This document shows positions 33,599 through 42,771 of a stretch of 64,000 bases of DNA, in pieces. This stretch comes from Gemmatimonadota bacterium (GTDB taxonomy: Bacteria > Gemmatimonadota > Gemmatimonadetes > Longimicrobiales > Gaopeijiaceae). The DNA lies in assembly GCA_009692205.1 (NCBI GenBank), contig SHZR01000005.1:1-64000 (forward strand). Direction: 5' to 3'. Every line of letters begins with the position of its first letter. The stretch's first letter is position 1. The notes beneath the pieces were generated by a model. That model made no database searches. It worked only from the letters and a program-made list of their open reading frames with translations, and had not been told where the DNA came from. Made by a program: the position numbers and the translations under genes.

Positions 33599-34620
33599 CG
33601 CACTTCGGGCTCCACGAACTCCACGCGCGGCACGGTCAACTCACCCGCCCGGATGCGGCCGCGGGCCGTGTCGATCGCTGCCACGAGCTCCGCCGGCACG
33701 CGAGACGCCAGCGCGGGATTCAGGACGAAGTCGATGACACCCTCGGACGCGCCCGCGTAGATCGGGCGGCCGCCCAGCTCGCCGGCCTGCCACGCGAGCG
33801 CCGTCTCGAGGAACGCCTCGGGAATGCGGATCACCGCGCTCCCCAGGATCACGTCGGGCGCCACGTCGTTCTGGTCGCGGTTCATCCCGAGCGCCCAGGC
33901 CGTGCGCCCCGTGGCCACCGCCTCGCGCACCGCCTGGAAGACCCCGAAAGAGGCCGCATCCACGTTGTGGATGATCACGTCTGCACCGCGCGCAAGCTGC
34001 GCGCCCGCGGCCTCCTTGGCGGCCGCGACGTCGTCCCAGGTCCCGGTGAACGACTCGAGGATGTCCACGTCGGGATCGACGGCGCGTGCCCCGGCTTCGA
34101 ACGCGCGGAACGTGCCCTCGACGGGAGGAATCTCCACGCCGCCCACCATGCCGATCGTCCCGGACTCGCTCATGCCGGCCGCGAGCATGCCGGCGAGGTA
34201 GCTCGCTTCCTCGAGCTCGAAGATCAGCGGCACTACGTTCGCCGCGAACCGTCCTCCGCCCGAGACGACGATCGTCGTGGCCGGGAATCGCTCACCCGCG
34301 CGGATCGCGGCGTCCTGGTACTCGAAGCCGTGCGCGAAGATCAGGTCGTAGCCCGAGGATCCGTAGGAGAGGAACGCCTCGTCGAACTCGGCCGGCGTGC
34401 GCGTCTGCTGGCGGCTAACTTCGGCTCCGAGCGAGTCGCGCAGGAGCATCAATCCCTCGTACGCCCCCGCGTACCAACCGGCGTCGCTGACCGGGCCGGC
34501 GGTGAGCAATGCCGCCCGGAACGGGGCCTCGGCCTCGCCGCCGCTGTCAGACTCGGCTCCCCCGCACGCCACGAGAGCGAGCACGCACATCGATAGCGAT
34601 TGACGGAACTGACGTCGCAT
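33595..34620 (-). CDS. BMP-family substrate-binding lipoprotein
   Basis: This 341-residue protein has a lipobox (LALVACGG, Cys19) and the BMP/Med domain: AALLTAGPVSDAGWYAGAYE, GYDLIFAHGFEYQDAAIRAG, VVSGGGRFAANVVPLIFELE and EGVIDFVLNPAL. It should bind a purine nucleoside or related ligand outside the inner membrane and pass it to the two permeases. First gene of a four-gene operon, all with overlapping ends. Confidence 0.92.
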   Translation of the reverse strand: MRRQFRQSLSMCVLALVACGGAESDSGGEAEAPFRAALLTAGPVSDAGWYAGAYEGLMLLRDSLGAEVSRQQTRTPAEFDEAFLSYGSSGYDLIFAHGFEYQDAAIRAGERFPATTIVVSGGGRFAANVVPLIFELEEASYLAGMLAAGMSESGTIGMVGGVEIPPVEGTFRAFEAGARAVDPDVDILESFTGTWDDVAAAKEAAGAQLARGADVIIHNVDAASFGVFQAVREAVATGRTAWALGMNRDQNDVAPDVILGSAVIRIPEAFLETALAWQAGELGGRPIYAGASEGVIDFVLNPALASRVPAELVAAIDTARGRIRAGELTVPRVEFVEPEVR

Positions 34621-34739
34621 GGCAGGGGTTGAGGGTCGGGGTGAGGGGACTCCCAGTCTAAGCCGCTTCCGTGGGTTCTCCTAGCGGCTGTCCCGGCCGG
34701 CGGCGCACAATCAGAGGGTCAACAAGGAGGGTGCCGCGA

Positions 34740-37091
34740 GTGTCCCCTCACCGTCGTTTTGCCCTCGCCTCAGGTAGCCCATTGAAAAAGATCGATCTGC
34801 CCGGCCTGGTGGCCCTCTGCGCTCTCATCCTCACGGCGCTCCCCACGTCGGCGACGGCCCAGGAGCCGATCGCGCAGCTTCCGAGTCCAGAATCGTTGGG
34901 CCTCCGGCCGGGGCGTCCCCGCGTGAGTCCGACGCGGACGAGTACCCCTCCCCGCATCGATGGCGTCCTCGACGACCCCATCTGGCGGGACGCCGCGCAC
35001 ATCGTGGAGTTCACGCAGCAACAACCCCTCGACGGCGCCCCCGCGAGCGAGGCGACCGACATGTGGGTCGCCTACGACCGCGATCACCTGTACTTCGCGT
35101 TCCACGCCCACTACAAAGACCCGTCGATCATGAGAGCGAACCGCGTCGAGCGCGATCGCGCCATGGCGGACGACCTCATGACGATCTACCTCGACACTTT
35201 CCTCGACCAGCAGCGCGGCTACGACTTCGACGTCAACGCCTACGGCGTGCAGGGGGACGGCGTCATGGCGGCAGGCGGGCGGGGGGGCGGCGGCGGGCGA
35301 GGAGGCGGCGGTGGCGCTCAAGCGATTCCGCCGGCGGACCGCTCCTGGAACGCGCTGTTCGATACGGGCGCGCAGATCGTACCGGACGGGTACACAGCCG
35401 AGATGGCGGTCCCGTTCAAAAGCCTGCGCTATCCGTCCCCCCCCGACGGGGAGCCGCACCGCTGGGGCTTCCAGGTCGTGCGCGAGGTGAAGAGCAAGGA
35501 CCAGGAGAACCAGGTCTGGGCGCCGATGTCGCGAGACGAGACGAGCTTCTTCGCGCAGATGGGTCTGATCGAGGGCATGACCGACCTCTCCACGAGCCGC
35601 AACATCGAGATGCTCCCGACCGTGACCGCGGTGCAATTCGGGGATATCGATCCCACCCGGCCCGCGTTCGTGAACCACGACCCGGATCCAGACGTCGGCA
35701 TGAACGTGAAGTACGGCGTCACGTCGAACATGACGGCGGACTTCACCATCAACCCCGACTTCTCCCAGATCGAGTCGGACCAGCCGCAGATCCAGTCCAA
35801 CCAGCGCTTCCCACTCTTCTTCAACGAACTCCGGCCGTTCTTCGTCGAGGGGGCGGAGATCTTCGCAATCACGGCGCCCGTCACGTTCGTGCACACGCGC
35901 ACGATCGTCGATCCCGACTACGGTGCGAAGCTCACGGGCCAAGTCGGGAGGCTGTCGCTCGGCGTCCTCACCGCGAACGACCGGGCGCCCGGCAATATTC
36001 CCGACCCGAGCGCTCCCGCGTTCCAGAAGACCGCGCAGACGTTCATCGGCAGGGCGCTCTTCGACCTTGGACCCGAGTCCAACGTCGGGGCGACCCTCAC
36101 CGACCGTGAGTTCCTCGACGGGCACAGTCGCACATTCGGACTCAACACGAACCTGCGCTTCACGCCAGCGATTTCGGGCGACCTCACGGTGGTCGGCTCG
36201 TGGCTGAAGGACCCCGGAGACACGCCCGAAGACGGGCACATGATCTCGACCCGGCTCGGCCGCAACGGCCGGAGTCTGGGCTGGTCAGTCAACGCCTATC
36301 AGATCTCGCCGGACTTCGACACCGAGGTCGGCTTCGTGCGACGACGGGATCAACGGCAGATAAGCAGCAACGTGTCTTACCGGTTTTGGCCGCAGAGCTG
36401 GATCATCAACTGGGGTCCGCAGGTCAGCTACGCTAGGATCTACGACTTCGACGAGATCTTACAGGACGAGAACCTCGGCTTCCGACTCAACTTCTCCTTC
36501 GCGAGGAGCATAGGCCTCAACGGCGGCTACGACATCGATATGGAGCGCTGGCGGGGCGTCGAGTACGAAAAGACAGGCTTCTCGTTCGGGGGGCGCGTCA
36601 ACACGAACCGCCGGTACGAGTTCTCTGGCAACCTGTCGCTGAGTGACGAGGTCTACTACGCCGGCCCATACCTCGGCAAGCAGCGACACTGGAACGTGAG
36701 CAGCACGTTGCGGCCGACCGACGCGCTGCAGACGAACCTAAACTTCAGCTCCACGCGTCTCACGGATCCCGCGAACGGGGACGCCGAGATCTTCGACATC
36801 AAGATCATCCGCGCCAGCACCAACCTTCAGCTGACTGATCGTCTCGGCGTGCGCAACATCACCGAGTTCAACACCGAGGATAAGACATTCGATCTGAACG
36901 CCCTCTTCAACTACCGCGTGAACGCGGGGACCGTCTTCTACCTCGGCTACGACGATCACTACCAGCAAGGCGATCTGATCGAGGGAGACCGGGACGGGGA
37001 CGGCATCGACGATCAGCTCTACTTCGGTCAGACGCTCCGGCGCACCAACCGTGCGATCTTCGCCAAGTTCCAGTACCTCCTCCGGCTCTGA
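34740..37091 (+). CDS. DUF5916 protein with N-terminal CBM9-like domain
   Basis: This 783-residue protein starts at GTG 34740, nine bases after AGGAGG. A signal peptide (LVALCALILTALPTSATAQ) is followed by a CBM9-like domain (PRIDGVLDDPIWRDAAHIVE; DHLYFAFHAHYKD). DUF5916 follows, with NVKYGVTSNMTADFTINPDF, SQIESDQPQIQSNQRFPLFF and FFVEGAEIF, and repeated amphipathic strands to the end that suggest an outer-membrane barrel. The last residues (FAKFQYLLRL) end in a Leu instead of the usual aromatic. A Gly-rich run at about 179-195 (GGRGGGGGRGGGGG) is odd. The function of the family is unknown. Confidence 0.87.
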   Translation: MSPHRRFALASGSPLKKIDLPGLVALCALILTALPTSATAQEPIAQLPSPESLGLRPGRPRVSPTRTSTPPRIDGVLDDPIWRDAAHIVEFTQQQPLDGAPASEATDMWVAYDRDHLYFAFHAHYKDPSIMRANRVERDRAMADDLMTIYLDTFLDQQRGYDFDVNAYGVQGDGVMAAGGRGGGGGRGGGGGAQAIPPADRSWNALFDTGAQIVPDGYTAEMAVPFKSLRYPSPPDGEPHRWGFQVVREVKSKDQENQVWAPMSRDETSFFAQMGLIEGMTDLSTSRNIEMLPTVTAVQFGDIDPTRPAFVNHDPDPDVGMNVKYGVTSNMTADFTINPDFSQIESDQPQIQSNQRFPLFFNELRPFFVEGAEIFAITAPVTFVHTRTIVDPDYGAKLTGQVGRLSLGVLTANDRAPGNIPDPSAPAFQKTAQTFIGRALFDLGPESNVGATLTDREFLDGHSRTFGLNTNLRFTPAISGDLTVVGSWLKDPGDTPEDGHMISTRLGRNGRSLGWSVNAYQISPDFDTEVGFVRRRDQRQISSNVSYRFWPQSWIINWGPQVSYARIYDFDEILQDENLGFRLNFSFARSIGLNGGYDIDMERWRGVEYEKTGFSFGGRVNTNRRYEFSGNLSLSDEVYYAGPYLGKQRHWNVSSTLRPTDALQTNLNFSSTRLTDPANGDAEIFDIKIIRASTNLQLTDRLGVRNITEFNTEDKTFDLNALFNYRVNAGTVFYLGYDDHYQQGDLIEGDRDGDGIDDQLYFGQTLRRTNRAIFAKFQYLLRL

Positions 37092-37215
37092 CGAGCACCA
37101 GCGTCCGCGCCCTGTGCGCCGGCACCCCGGCTCCCGCGTCCCGCGTGGTTACGGCCTCGCCGGGCGCCGCCCGTAGACTGCGGAACCATGGCGCGGCCGA
37201 AGTAGTCCAACAGCA

Positions 37216-38217
37216 ATGCGTGTTCTCTCCAGCGCCCTCGCCCTCTGTACGCTGGTCGGCGTATCCGAGCCCGCCGCGCTCATCGCGCAGGAGCCGGTAA
37301 CACTGATCGGGCTGGTGCGCGACTCCGCCGATCGTCCGCTCGCCGAGGTTCTCGTATTCGTAGACGACGGGTCGGCGGCTATCCTCACCGATGCGTTCGG
37401 CGCGTTTCGACTCGAGGGAGTCGCTCCGGACGCGCGCGCAGTGAGCTACCGGAAGTCCGGCTATGTCCCACGCTCGTTCTCTCTCGGCACGACAGTGGCC
37501 CGGACCACTCTCGACCTCGGAGTGGTCGCCCTCCAGCCCGGGCCGGATCCGATCGCGACGCTACTCGGAACGGTCACGGAAAGAATCGGCGGCCAGCCCC
37601 TCGCGGGTGCCACGATCGAACTCAACGGAGAGACCCTCAGCGTTACCGACAGCCTCGGGGCCTTCGAGGTCCCGTCGGCGGCGGTTCGATGGGGCCCGAA
37701 CACCGTGATCGTTCGGCACCGCTCGTTCGCCGAAACCACCGCCGGGGACGCGTTCTGGGTCACGAACAGCGGCACCATCCTCGACTTCTCCGTTGCGCTC
37801 GACGTGGCGCCGCTCGGCCTACCGGGAGTCGATGTGCCGGTCGGATCCCCGGTGCTCGAAGCAACGGGCTTCTACGAGCGTCGGGAAGAGGGGAACGGGG
37901 TCTTCATGACGCAAGAGGAGATCATCGCCAAGGATGCACGCCGAACGGAGGACCTCTTCTGGGGCATGGGCCTGCTGACCAACCCCCTCAACCGGGCGGC
38001 AAGCACCTTTGGCCTCGCCGACGACGGAGAACCCTGCACGCCCCTCCTCTTCCTCGATGGGCTGCGCGTGGACCGACTCTCCATGAGAGACTTGAACCAG
38101 ATCCTGGGCCCCGAAGACATCGAGGGACTCGAGATCTATGAGACCGTCGGGTCGCTGCCCGCTCGGTTCTCACCGGTCGGGGCCGCCTGCGGCGTCATCA
38201 TCATCTGGACGCACTGA
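37216..38217 (+). CDS. Carboxypeptidase-regulatory/plug-like protein without barrel (A)
   Basis: This 333-residue protein has a signal peptide, then two CarboxypepD_reg-like beta-sandwich domains (about 28-100 and 110-200: LIGLVRDSADRPLAEVLVFV and LLGTVTERIGGQPLAGATIE). The C-terminal 130 residues resemble a TonB-receptor plug: GFYERREEGNGVFMTQEEI, TPLLFLDGLRVDRLSMRDLN, EDIEGLEIYETVGSLPARFS and a final GVIIIWTH. There is no barrel after the plug. The function is unknown. It is one of three such proteins in the window. Confidence 0.8.
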   Translation: MRVLSSALALCTLVGVSEPAALIAQEPVTLIGLVRDSADRPLAEVLVFVDDGSAAILTDAFGAFRLEGVAPDARAVSYRKSGYVPRSFSLGTTVARTTLDLGVVALQPGPDPIATLLGTVTERIGGQPLAGATIELNGETLSVTDSLGAFEVPSAAVRWGPNTVIVRHRSFAETTAGDAFWVTNSGTILDFSVALDVAPLGLPGVDVPVGSPVLEATGFYERREEGNGVFMTQEEIIAKDARRTEDLFWGMGLLTNPLNRAASTFGLADDGEPCTPLLFLDGLRVDRLSMRDLNQILGPEDIEGLEIYETVGSLPARFSPVGAACGVIIIWTH

Positions 38218-38228
38218 GCTGGCGACCC

Positions 38229-40136
38229 CTACCGCTGCACTCCCTCCGGCGCCGGCGGCGGCAGGATCCCCTGCTCGAGCCACTTGTACTCGCCGGCGAG
38301 CACGCCCTGCGCAAGGCGGTACGCGTCGCGGTCGGTGTCGTCGAAGAGGCGCTTGAACAGGTCGTTCACGCGCTTGCGCGACTGGCGGCAGAAGAGGTCG
38401 GCCAGACGCACGGGGCTCGTGTCCGCCGGGTTGGCCTTCACCATCGCGGTCGCCTGCACGCACGTCGCGCACAGGGCCAAGAGCTCGGCCCCGATGTCCA
38501 CGAGGCGGAAGAGCACCGCCTGGCGGCGCTCGAGCTTCGGCCCGTGGCGCGCCATCGCCACCGCGATCCCGCGCGCGAGGCGGTGGGCGGACCGATCGGC
38601 GAACGCCACGTGTCCGGACAGGTCGCCGTAGCGGCCGTACGCCGGCTTCCGGCTCCACCCGAGTAGGTTCTGGCCGACCCAGCCGGCCATGTGCACGCCC
38701 AGCCCGACGGCGTCCTTCGCCTTGTCGGCGAGCGGGGCGTCCGCGTCGGCCACGGCACCCGCCTTCTCGAGGTGCGGGTCCACCGCCTCGCGCGCGATGA
38801 ACAGCCGCATGATCTCCGACGAGCCCTCGAAGATCCGGTTGATGCGCATCGAGCGGAGCGCGCGCTCCACGCCGATGGGGGCCTCGCCGCGCGCCGCGAG
38901 CGACTCGGCGGTCTCGTAGCCCCTCCCACCGCGGATCTGCATCGTGCGGTCCACGACGCGCCAGCCGGTCTCAGAGTTGAAGAGCTTGCCCATCGCCGCC
39001 TCGAGCCGGATGTCGAACTTGCCCGAGTCTGCGAGCGCGACGCCGAGGTCCGATACGGCCTCCATCGCAAAGGTGTCGGACGCGATCGAGGAGATCATGT
39101 GCGCCACGGCCTCGTGCTTGCCGATGGGCGCGCCCCACTGCTTCCGCACGCCGGCCCACTCGCGCACGACCTGGAGGCACCACTTGCCGGTGGCCGCGCA
39201 CGTGACCGGAATGCCGAGCCGCCCCGTGTTCAGCGTGACGAGCGCGAGCTTGAGGCCACGCCCCTCCTCGAGCAGCCGGTCCTCCACGGGGATGCGCACG
39301 TTCTCGAAGTGCACCACGCCGTTCTCGATCCCCGGGAGCCCCATGAACGAGCAGCGGTGCGTGACCGATACGCCCTTGGAGCTCATCTCCACGATGAACG
39401 CGGTGATGCCCCCCTTCTTGCCCTCCCCCGCAGGCGTGCGCGCCATGACGACCAGGAGCTCGGCAATCGGGGCGTTCGTGCACCAGAGCTTGGTGCCGTT
39501 GAGGACGTACTCCTTGCCGTCGGCGCTCAGGACCGCCTCGCAGCGCATGCGCGCCGGATCGCTTCCCACGTCGGTCTCCGTGAGCGCGAACCCGGAGATC
39601 GCGCCTTTGGCGAGGCGCGGGAGATACCTCCGCTTCTGCTCCTCGGTGCCGAACACCACGAGCGGCTGCGGCACCCCGATCGACTGGTGGGCCGACAGCG
39701 TCGAGGAGATCGTCGAGCTGTGCGTGCCGCAGAGCGAGAGAGCCTGCGTGTACGTGCGGTGCGATAGCCCCAGCCCGCCATACTCCTGAGGGATCTTCAT
39801 GCCGAATGCGCCGAGGGCCGCGAGCGCGGCGTGTACATCGCGAGGCATGCCGGGAACACTGTCGAGCGCATCGCCGTCGACGGTGCGAAGATACGCCTCG
39901 AGCTTCTTCAGAAACTCGCGTCCGCGCTCTCCGTCCTCGTGCTCAGGGGCCGGGAAAGGATCGATCAGGTCCATGCGCAGGCGCCCGAGATAGAGCTCCC
40001 GCACGAAGCTCGGCAGTGTCCACTCCTTCTCGCGCGCCGCTTCGGCGACTTGCCGCGCCTCCTTCTCGGAGACCTCGCGGTGGACCGGGGGCGTGCGCCG
40101 CGCGGACTCGACCGCGTCGACTCCTGGGCTACTCAT
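38229..40136 (-). CDS. Acyl-CoA dehydrogenase (FadE-like, extended)
   Basis: This 635-residue protein has the acyl-CoA dehydrogenase core from about residue 90 to 480: FGMKIPQEYGGLGLSH, GFALTETDVGSDPARM, GTKLWCTNAPIAELLVVMAR, MQIRGGRGYETAESLA and RINRIFEGSSEIMRLF. The N-terminal 90 residues and the C-terminal 150 are extra domains found in the long prokaryotic class. It should oxidise fatty acyl-CoA with FAD in the cytoplasm. The ATG 40136 was chosen over an Arg/Gly-rich upstream extension. It ends 12 bases from the convergent plug-like gene. Confidence 0.93.
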   Translation of the reverse strand: MSSPGVDAVESARRTPPVHREVSEKEARQVAEAAREKEWTLPSFVRELYLGRLRMDLIDPFPAPEHEDGERGREFLKKLEAYLRTVDGDALDSVPGMPRDVHAALAALGAFGMKIPQEYGGLGLSHRTYTQALSLCGTHSSTISSTLSAHQSIGVPQPLVVFGTEEQKRRYLPRLAKGAISGFALTETDVGSDPARMRCEAVLSADGKEYVLNGTKLWCTNAPIAELLVVMARTPAGEGKKGGITAFIVEMSSKGVSVTHRCSFMGLPGIENGVVHFENVRIPVEDRLLEEGRGLKLALVTLNTGRLGIPVTCAATGKWCLQVVREWAGVRKQWGAPIGKHEAVAHMISSIASDTFAMEAVSDLGVALADSGKFDIRLEAAMGKLFNSETGWRVVDRTMQIRGGRGYETAESLAARGEAPIGVERALRSMRINRIFEGSSEIMRLFIAREAVDPHLEKAGAVADADAPLADKAKDAVGLGVHMAGWVGQNLLGWSRKPAYGRYGDLSGHVAFADRSAHRLARGIAVAMARHGPKLERRQAVLFRLVDIGAELLALCATCVQATAMVKANPADTSPVRLADLFCRQSRKRVNDLFKRLFDDTDRDAYRLAQGVLAGEYKWLEQGILPPPAPEGVQR

Positions 40137-40326
40137 CGTCCCTCCTCGCGTGAGCCGGGTCGCGAAAAGATAACCGTCGTCACGTCCAGCGACTCGCGTG
40201 CCTGCGTCCAGAACGGCGGGCCCCCCGCCCCGAGGGCCTCCACGAGCGCTCCGAGGGCCCCTGGCCGCCATCGGAGGGGTCGGGCTTGTCCCCCCCCTCA
40301 CTCGCCAGGGAGGGCCAGTCCTCCGG

Positions 40327-40905
40327 TCATTCGGCCTGCTCGATGCGCACGACCATCTTGCCGATGTTGGCGCCCTTGAACAGACCGATGAACGCGTCGG
40401 GCGCCGACTCGATGCCGTCCATGACGGTCTCGCGGTACGTAACGCGGCCCGCGGCGAGCCAAGCCCCCATATCCATCAGGAAGTCCGGGCGCATGTGCGC
40501 ATAGCGGCGCACCAGGAACCCGCGCATGTTCAGCCCCCTTTCTGTCATCCTGGGCAGGTTGGTGATCCCCGCAGACGGCTCGGTATCGTTGTACATCGAG
40601 ATCGACCCGCAGAGCGCGATCCGCCCGAACTCGCGCATGTGCCCGATGGCAGCTTGCAGGTGCTCGCCACCCACGTTGTCGAAGTAGACGTCGAGCCCCT
40701 CGGGGGCGCCCTCGCGTAGGCCTTCGCGCAGCTTGTCCCCGCGATAGTCGATCGCACAGTCGCATCCCAGCTCCGTGAGATAGCGCACCTTGTCAGCGCC
40801 GCCCGCGCTGCCGACCACCCGGCACCCCTTCACCACGATGCGGAAGTCGTCTCGCGAGGGCACGCCGACGGGGCGCCGGGCGAGCTTCACCTCGCGGCCC
40901 TTCAT
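40327..40905 (-). CDS. MDR-family NADP oxidoreductase with internal deletion
   Basis: The 192-residue product joins the first about 24 residues of a YncB/CurA-type medium-chain reductase (REVKLARRPVGVPSRDDFRI) directly to the middle of its Rossmann domain (VKGCRVVGSAGGADKVRYLT). The rest follows normally: DVYFDNVGGEHLQAAIGHM, ALCGSISMYND, VMDGIESAPDAFIGLFKGAN. A full member has about 335 residues; about 140, including the GroES-like domain and the GAAGAVG nucleotide loop, are missing without a frameshift. The protein should be inactive. Sequence from 40137 to 40326 holds no other gene. Confidence 0.78.
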   Translation of the reverse strand: MKGREVKLARRPVGVPSRDDFRIVVKGCRVVGSAGGADKVRYLTELGCDCAIDYRGDKLREGLREGAPEGLDVYFDNVGGEHLQAAIGHMREFGRIALCGSISMYNDTEPSAGITNLPRMTERGLNMRGFLVRRYAHMRPDFLMDMGAWLAAGRVTYRETVMDGIESAPDAFIGLFKGANIGKMVVRIEQAE

Positions 40906-40960
40906 CGCTCGGCTCTTGGTCCTGGGCGCGTGATGGTCCCTCCTGTGATCGGCGCCCCTA

Positions 40961-41764
40961 TCAAGCTCCGAGGAGCTTGGACAGCGCCAAGAAATCGTTC
41001 GTGTTGCAGTCGAAGCGCTCGTCGGGAGTCGTATCCACGTCACGCGCGGGGCCGTACTCGAGCGGCCGATGCACGAGCGCCGTCCTCAACCCGAGATCCT
41101 TGGCCGCAGCCAAATCGCCGCGGTGCGCCGCGACCATCATCACGCGTTCGGGCGGCAGGCTGAGCAGGTCGCACGCCTTCAGGTACACCTCCGGATCCGG
41201 CTTGTAGTGCCCCGACAGCTCGGCCGAGAGCACGCAGTCCCAGGGGAGACCCGCGTGCTTGGCCATGTTCGTCAGCAGCGACACGTTGCCGTTCGAGAGC
41301 GGAGCGATCACGAAGCGTGACTTGAGGCGGTGCAGGCCCGGTACTGCATCCGGCCAGGGGATGAGCCGGTGCCAGACGCGGTTCAGATTCTCGATCTCCT
41401 GCTCGGAGAGCGCGACGATCGACAAGTCGATGATGAGCTGGTCGAGAATCATGCGGTGCAAGTCGTCGAGCTTCGCCCATGGCAGCTCACCCGAGCGGAC
41501 GCGTTCCATGGCGGGGCCGTATCCGTTGCGCCACCGGTCCGCGAAGTCCGCCCAGTCCACGTCGAGCGCGTGCATGCGACCGAGCAGCTGTCCCTCGCGG
41601 ATGATCGAGGTGCGCCAGTCCACGACGGTCCCGAACGTGTCGAACACGAGTGCCTCCACCTCCGGCGCCGCCTGGCGTGGAACGTCGGCGCCCACATCCG
41701 TCTGGCCGAGCGCGGCTCCCGCGAGCGACAGCCCTCCCGCCGACAGGAACTCCCGGCGCGCCAT
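40961..41764 (-). CDS. Haloacid dehalogenase-like hydrolase, Tat-type signal
   Basis: This 267-residue protein begins with a twin-arginine signal (MARREFLSAGGLSLAGAALG), then a type II haloacid dehalogenase: nucleophile strand ALVFDTFGTVVDWR, a cap domain, PLSNGNVSLLTNMAKHAGLP, KPDPEVYLKACDLL and MMVAAHRGDLAAAKDLG. Such enzymes hydrolyse C-halogen or C-O bonds of 2-substituted acids. Export by Tat is unusual for this family and the substrate is unknown. It starts five bases after the metallo-hydrolase gene on the same strand. Confidence 0.9.
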   Translation of the reverse strand: MARREFLSAGGLSLAGAALGQTDVGADVPRQAAPEVEALVFDTFGTVVDWRTSIIREGQLLGRMHALDVDWADFADRWRNGYGPAMERVRSGELPWAKLDDLHRMILDQLIIDLSIVALSEQEIENLNRVWHRLIPWPDAVPGLHRLKSRFVIAPLSNGNVSLLTNMAKHAGLPWDCVLSAELSGHYKPDPEVYLKACDLLSLPPERVMMVAAHRGDLAAAKDLGLRTALVHRPLEYGPARDVDTTPDERFDCNTNDFLALSKLLGA

Positions 41765-41769
41765 GCCTG

Positions 41770-42645
41770 TCACCGGTACTCCTCGTACGCGGCCCTCACC
41801 CAACGCTCCGTGCCCGCGCTCGGCTCCGCGTATCCGCGAGCGGGGTTGGCCGCGACGACCTGATCGGGCGTGTGCCCCTGGGCGGCATGCTCGCGGATCC
41901 TATCGCGAATGACCACGAGCTTCGCGTGGTGATCGAGCAGGTCCGTGCGAGTCGACAGCGGGCCGTGGCCCGGAATCACGCGCGTGCCGTCGTCGATCAG
42001 GCCGGCCATGGTCCATGCGGCCTCGATGATCCCGTCGAGGGTACCGCCGTTGGGCTGGTCGATGAACGGCAGCGGGCCACGGGTGAAGGTGTCGCCGGTG
42101 TGCAGGACGTTCGTGTCGCGGAAGTAGACTGCCGCGTCGCCGTCGGTGTGGGCGTTCCGCATGTGGATCACGTCGATCACGTCCCCGTTGAAATGGAAGC
42201 GCATCGACTGGTAGAACGTGATCTTCGGAAGGCCGTCGGGGCCGTACGCTTCTTGCACTCGGTTGCTGAGCGACACCACGTGCGTGCCCATCATGCGCGC
42301 GCGCGCGTTTTCGTGCGCGACGATGATCGCGCCGGCCCGCCCGAAGTTGGTGTTGCCGTCGGTGTGGTCGTAGTGCCAGTGCGTGTTGATCACGAAGTCG
42401 ACCGGGCTGGGCGTCAGCGCGGCGATCGCCGTCTGGATCTTCCCGGTCAGCGGCGCGAACTGATCGTCCACCATGAGCGTTCCGTCGTCGCCGACGGAGA
42501 GGCCGATGTTCCCCCCGCTCCCCTGCAGCATGTAGATCGATCCCGCGACGGGCGTCGTGGTGACCTGGATCGAATCGAAGTTCTGCGCGATCCCCACGGA
42601 CGGGACGGCGAGGACGAAGAGGACGGCCGATATTCCGCGTCGCAT
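41770..42645 (-). CDS. Secreted metallo-beta-lactamase-fold hydrolase
   Basis: This 291-residue protein has a signal peptide (residues 1-20) and the MBL motif THWHYDHTDG (His89, His91, Asp93, His94), followed by MRNAHTDGDAAVYFRDTNVL and VIPGHGPLSTRTDLLDHHAK. The form is like quorum-quenching lactonases, subclass B3-like or other Zn hydrolases; a beta-lactamase role cannot be concluded. It is co-directional with the dehalogenase, with a five-base gap, so an exported two-enzyme operon is likely. ATG 42645 begins the signal peptide. Confidence 0.88.
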   Translation of the reverse strand: MRRGISAVLFVLAVPSVGIAQNFDSIQVTTTPVAGSIYMLQGSGGNIGLSVGDDGTLMVDDQFAPLTGKIQTAIAALTPSPVDFVINTHWHYDHTDGNTNFGRAGAIIVAHENARARMMGTHVVSLSNRVQEAYGPDGLPKITFYQSMRFHFNGDVIDVIHMRNAHTDGDAAVYFRDTNVLHTGDTFTRGPLPFIDQPNGGTLDGIIEAAWTMAGLIDDGTRVIPGHGPLSTRTDLLDHHAKLVVIRDRIREHAAQGHTPDQVVAANPARGYAEPSAGTERWVRAAYEEYR

Positions 42646-42771
42646 GGTTCGGGGTCTCCGGGGTTCCTGGGGCAGGTCAGCCACGGCCTGGGCCGCGGGT
42701 CTTGGGAGGGTATTCTGGCCCGCAGCGGCGGGCCGCGCCAGGCAACGCCGACCCCCACGTTAGAGCCCGCC

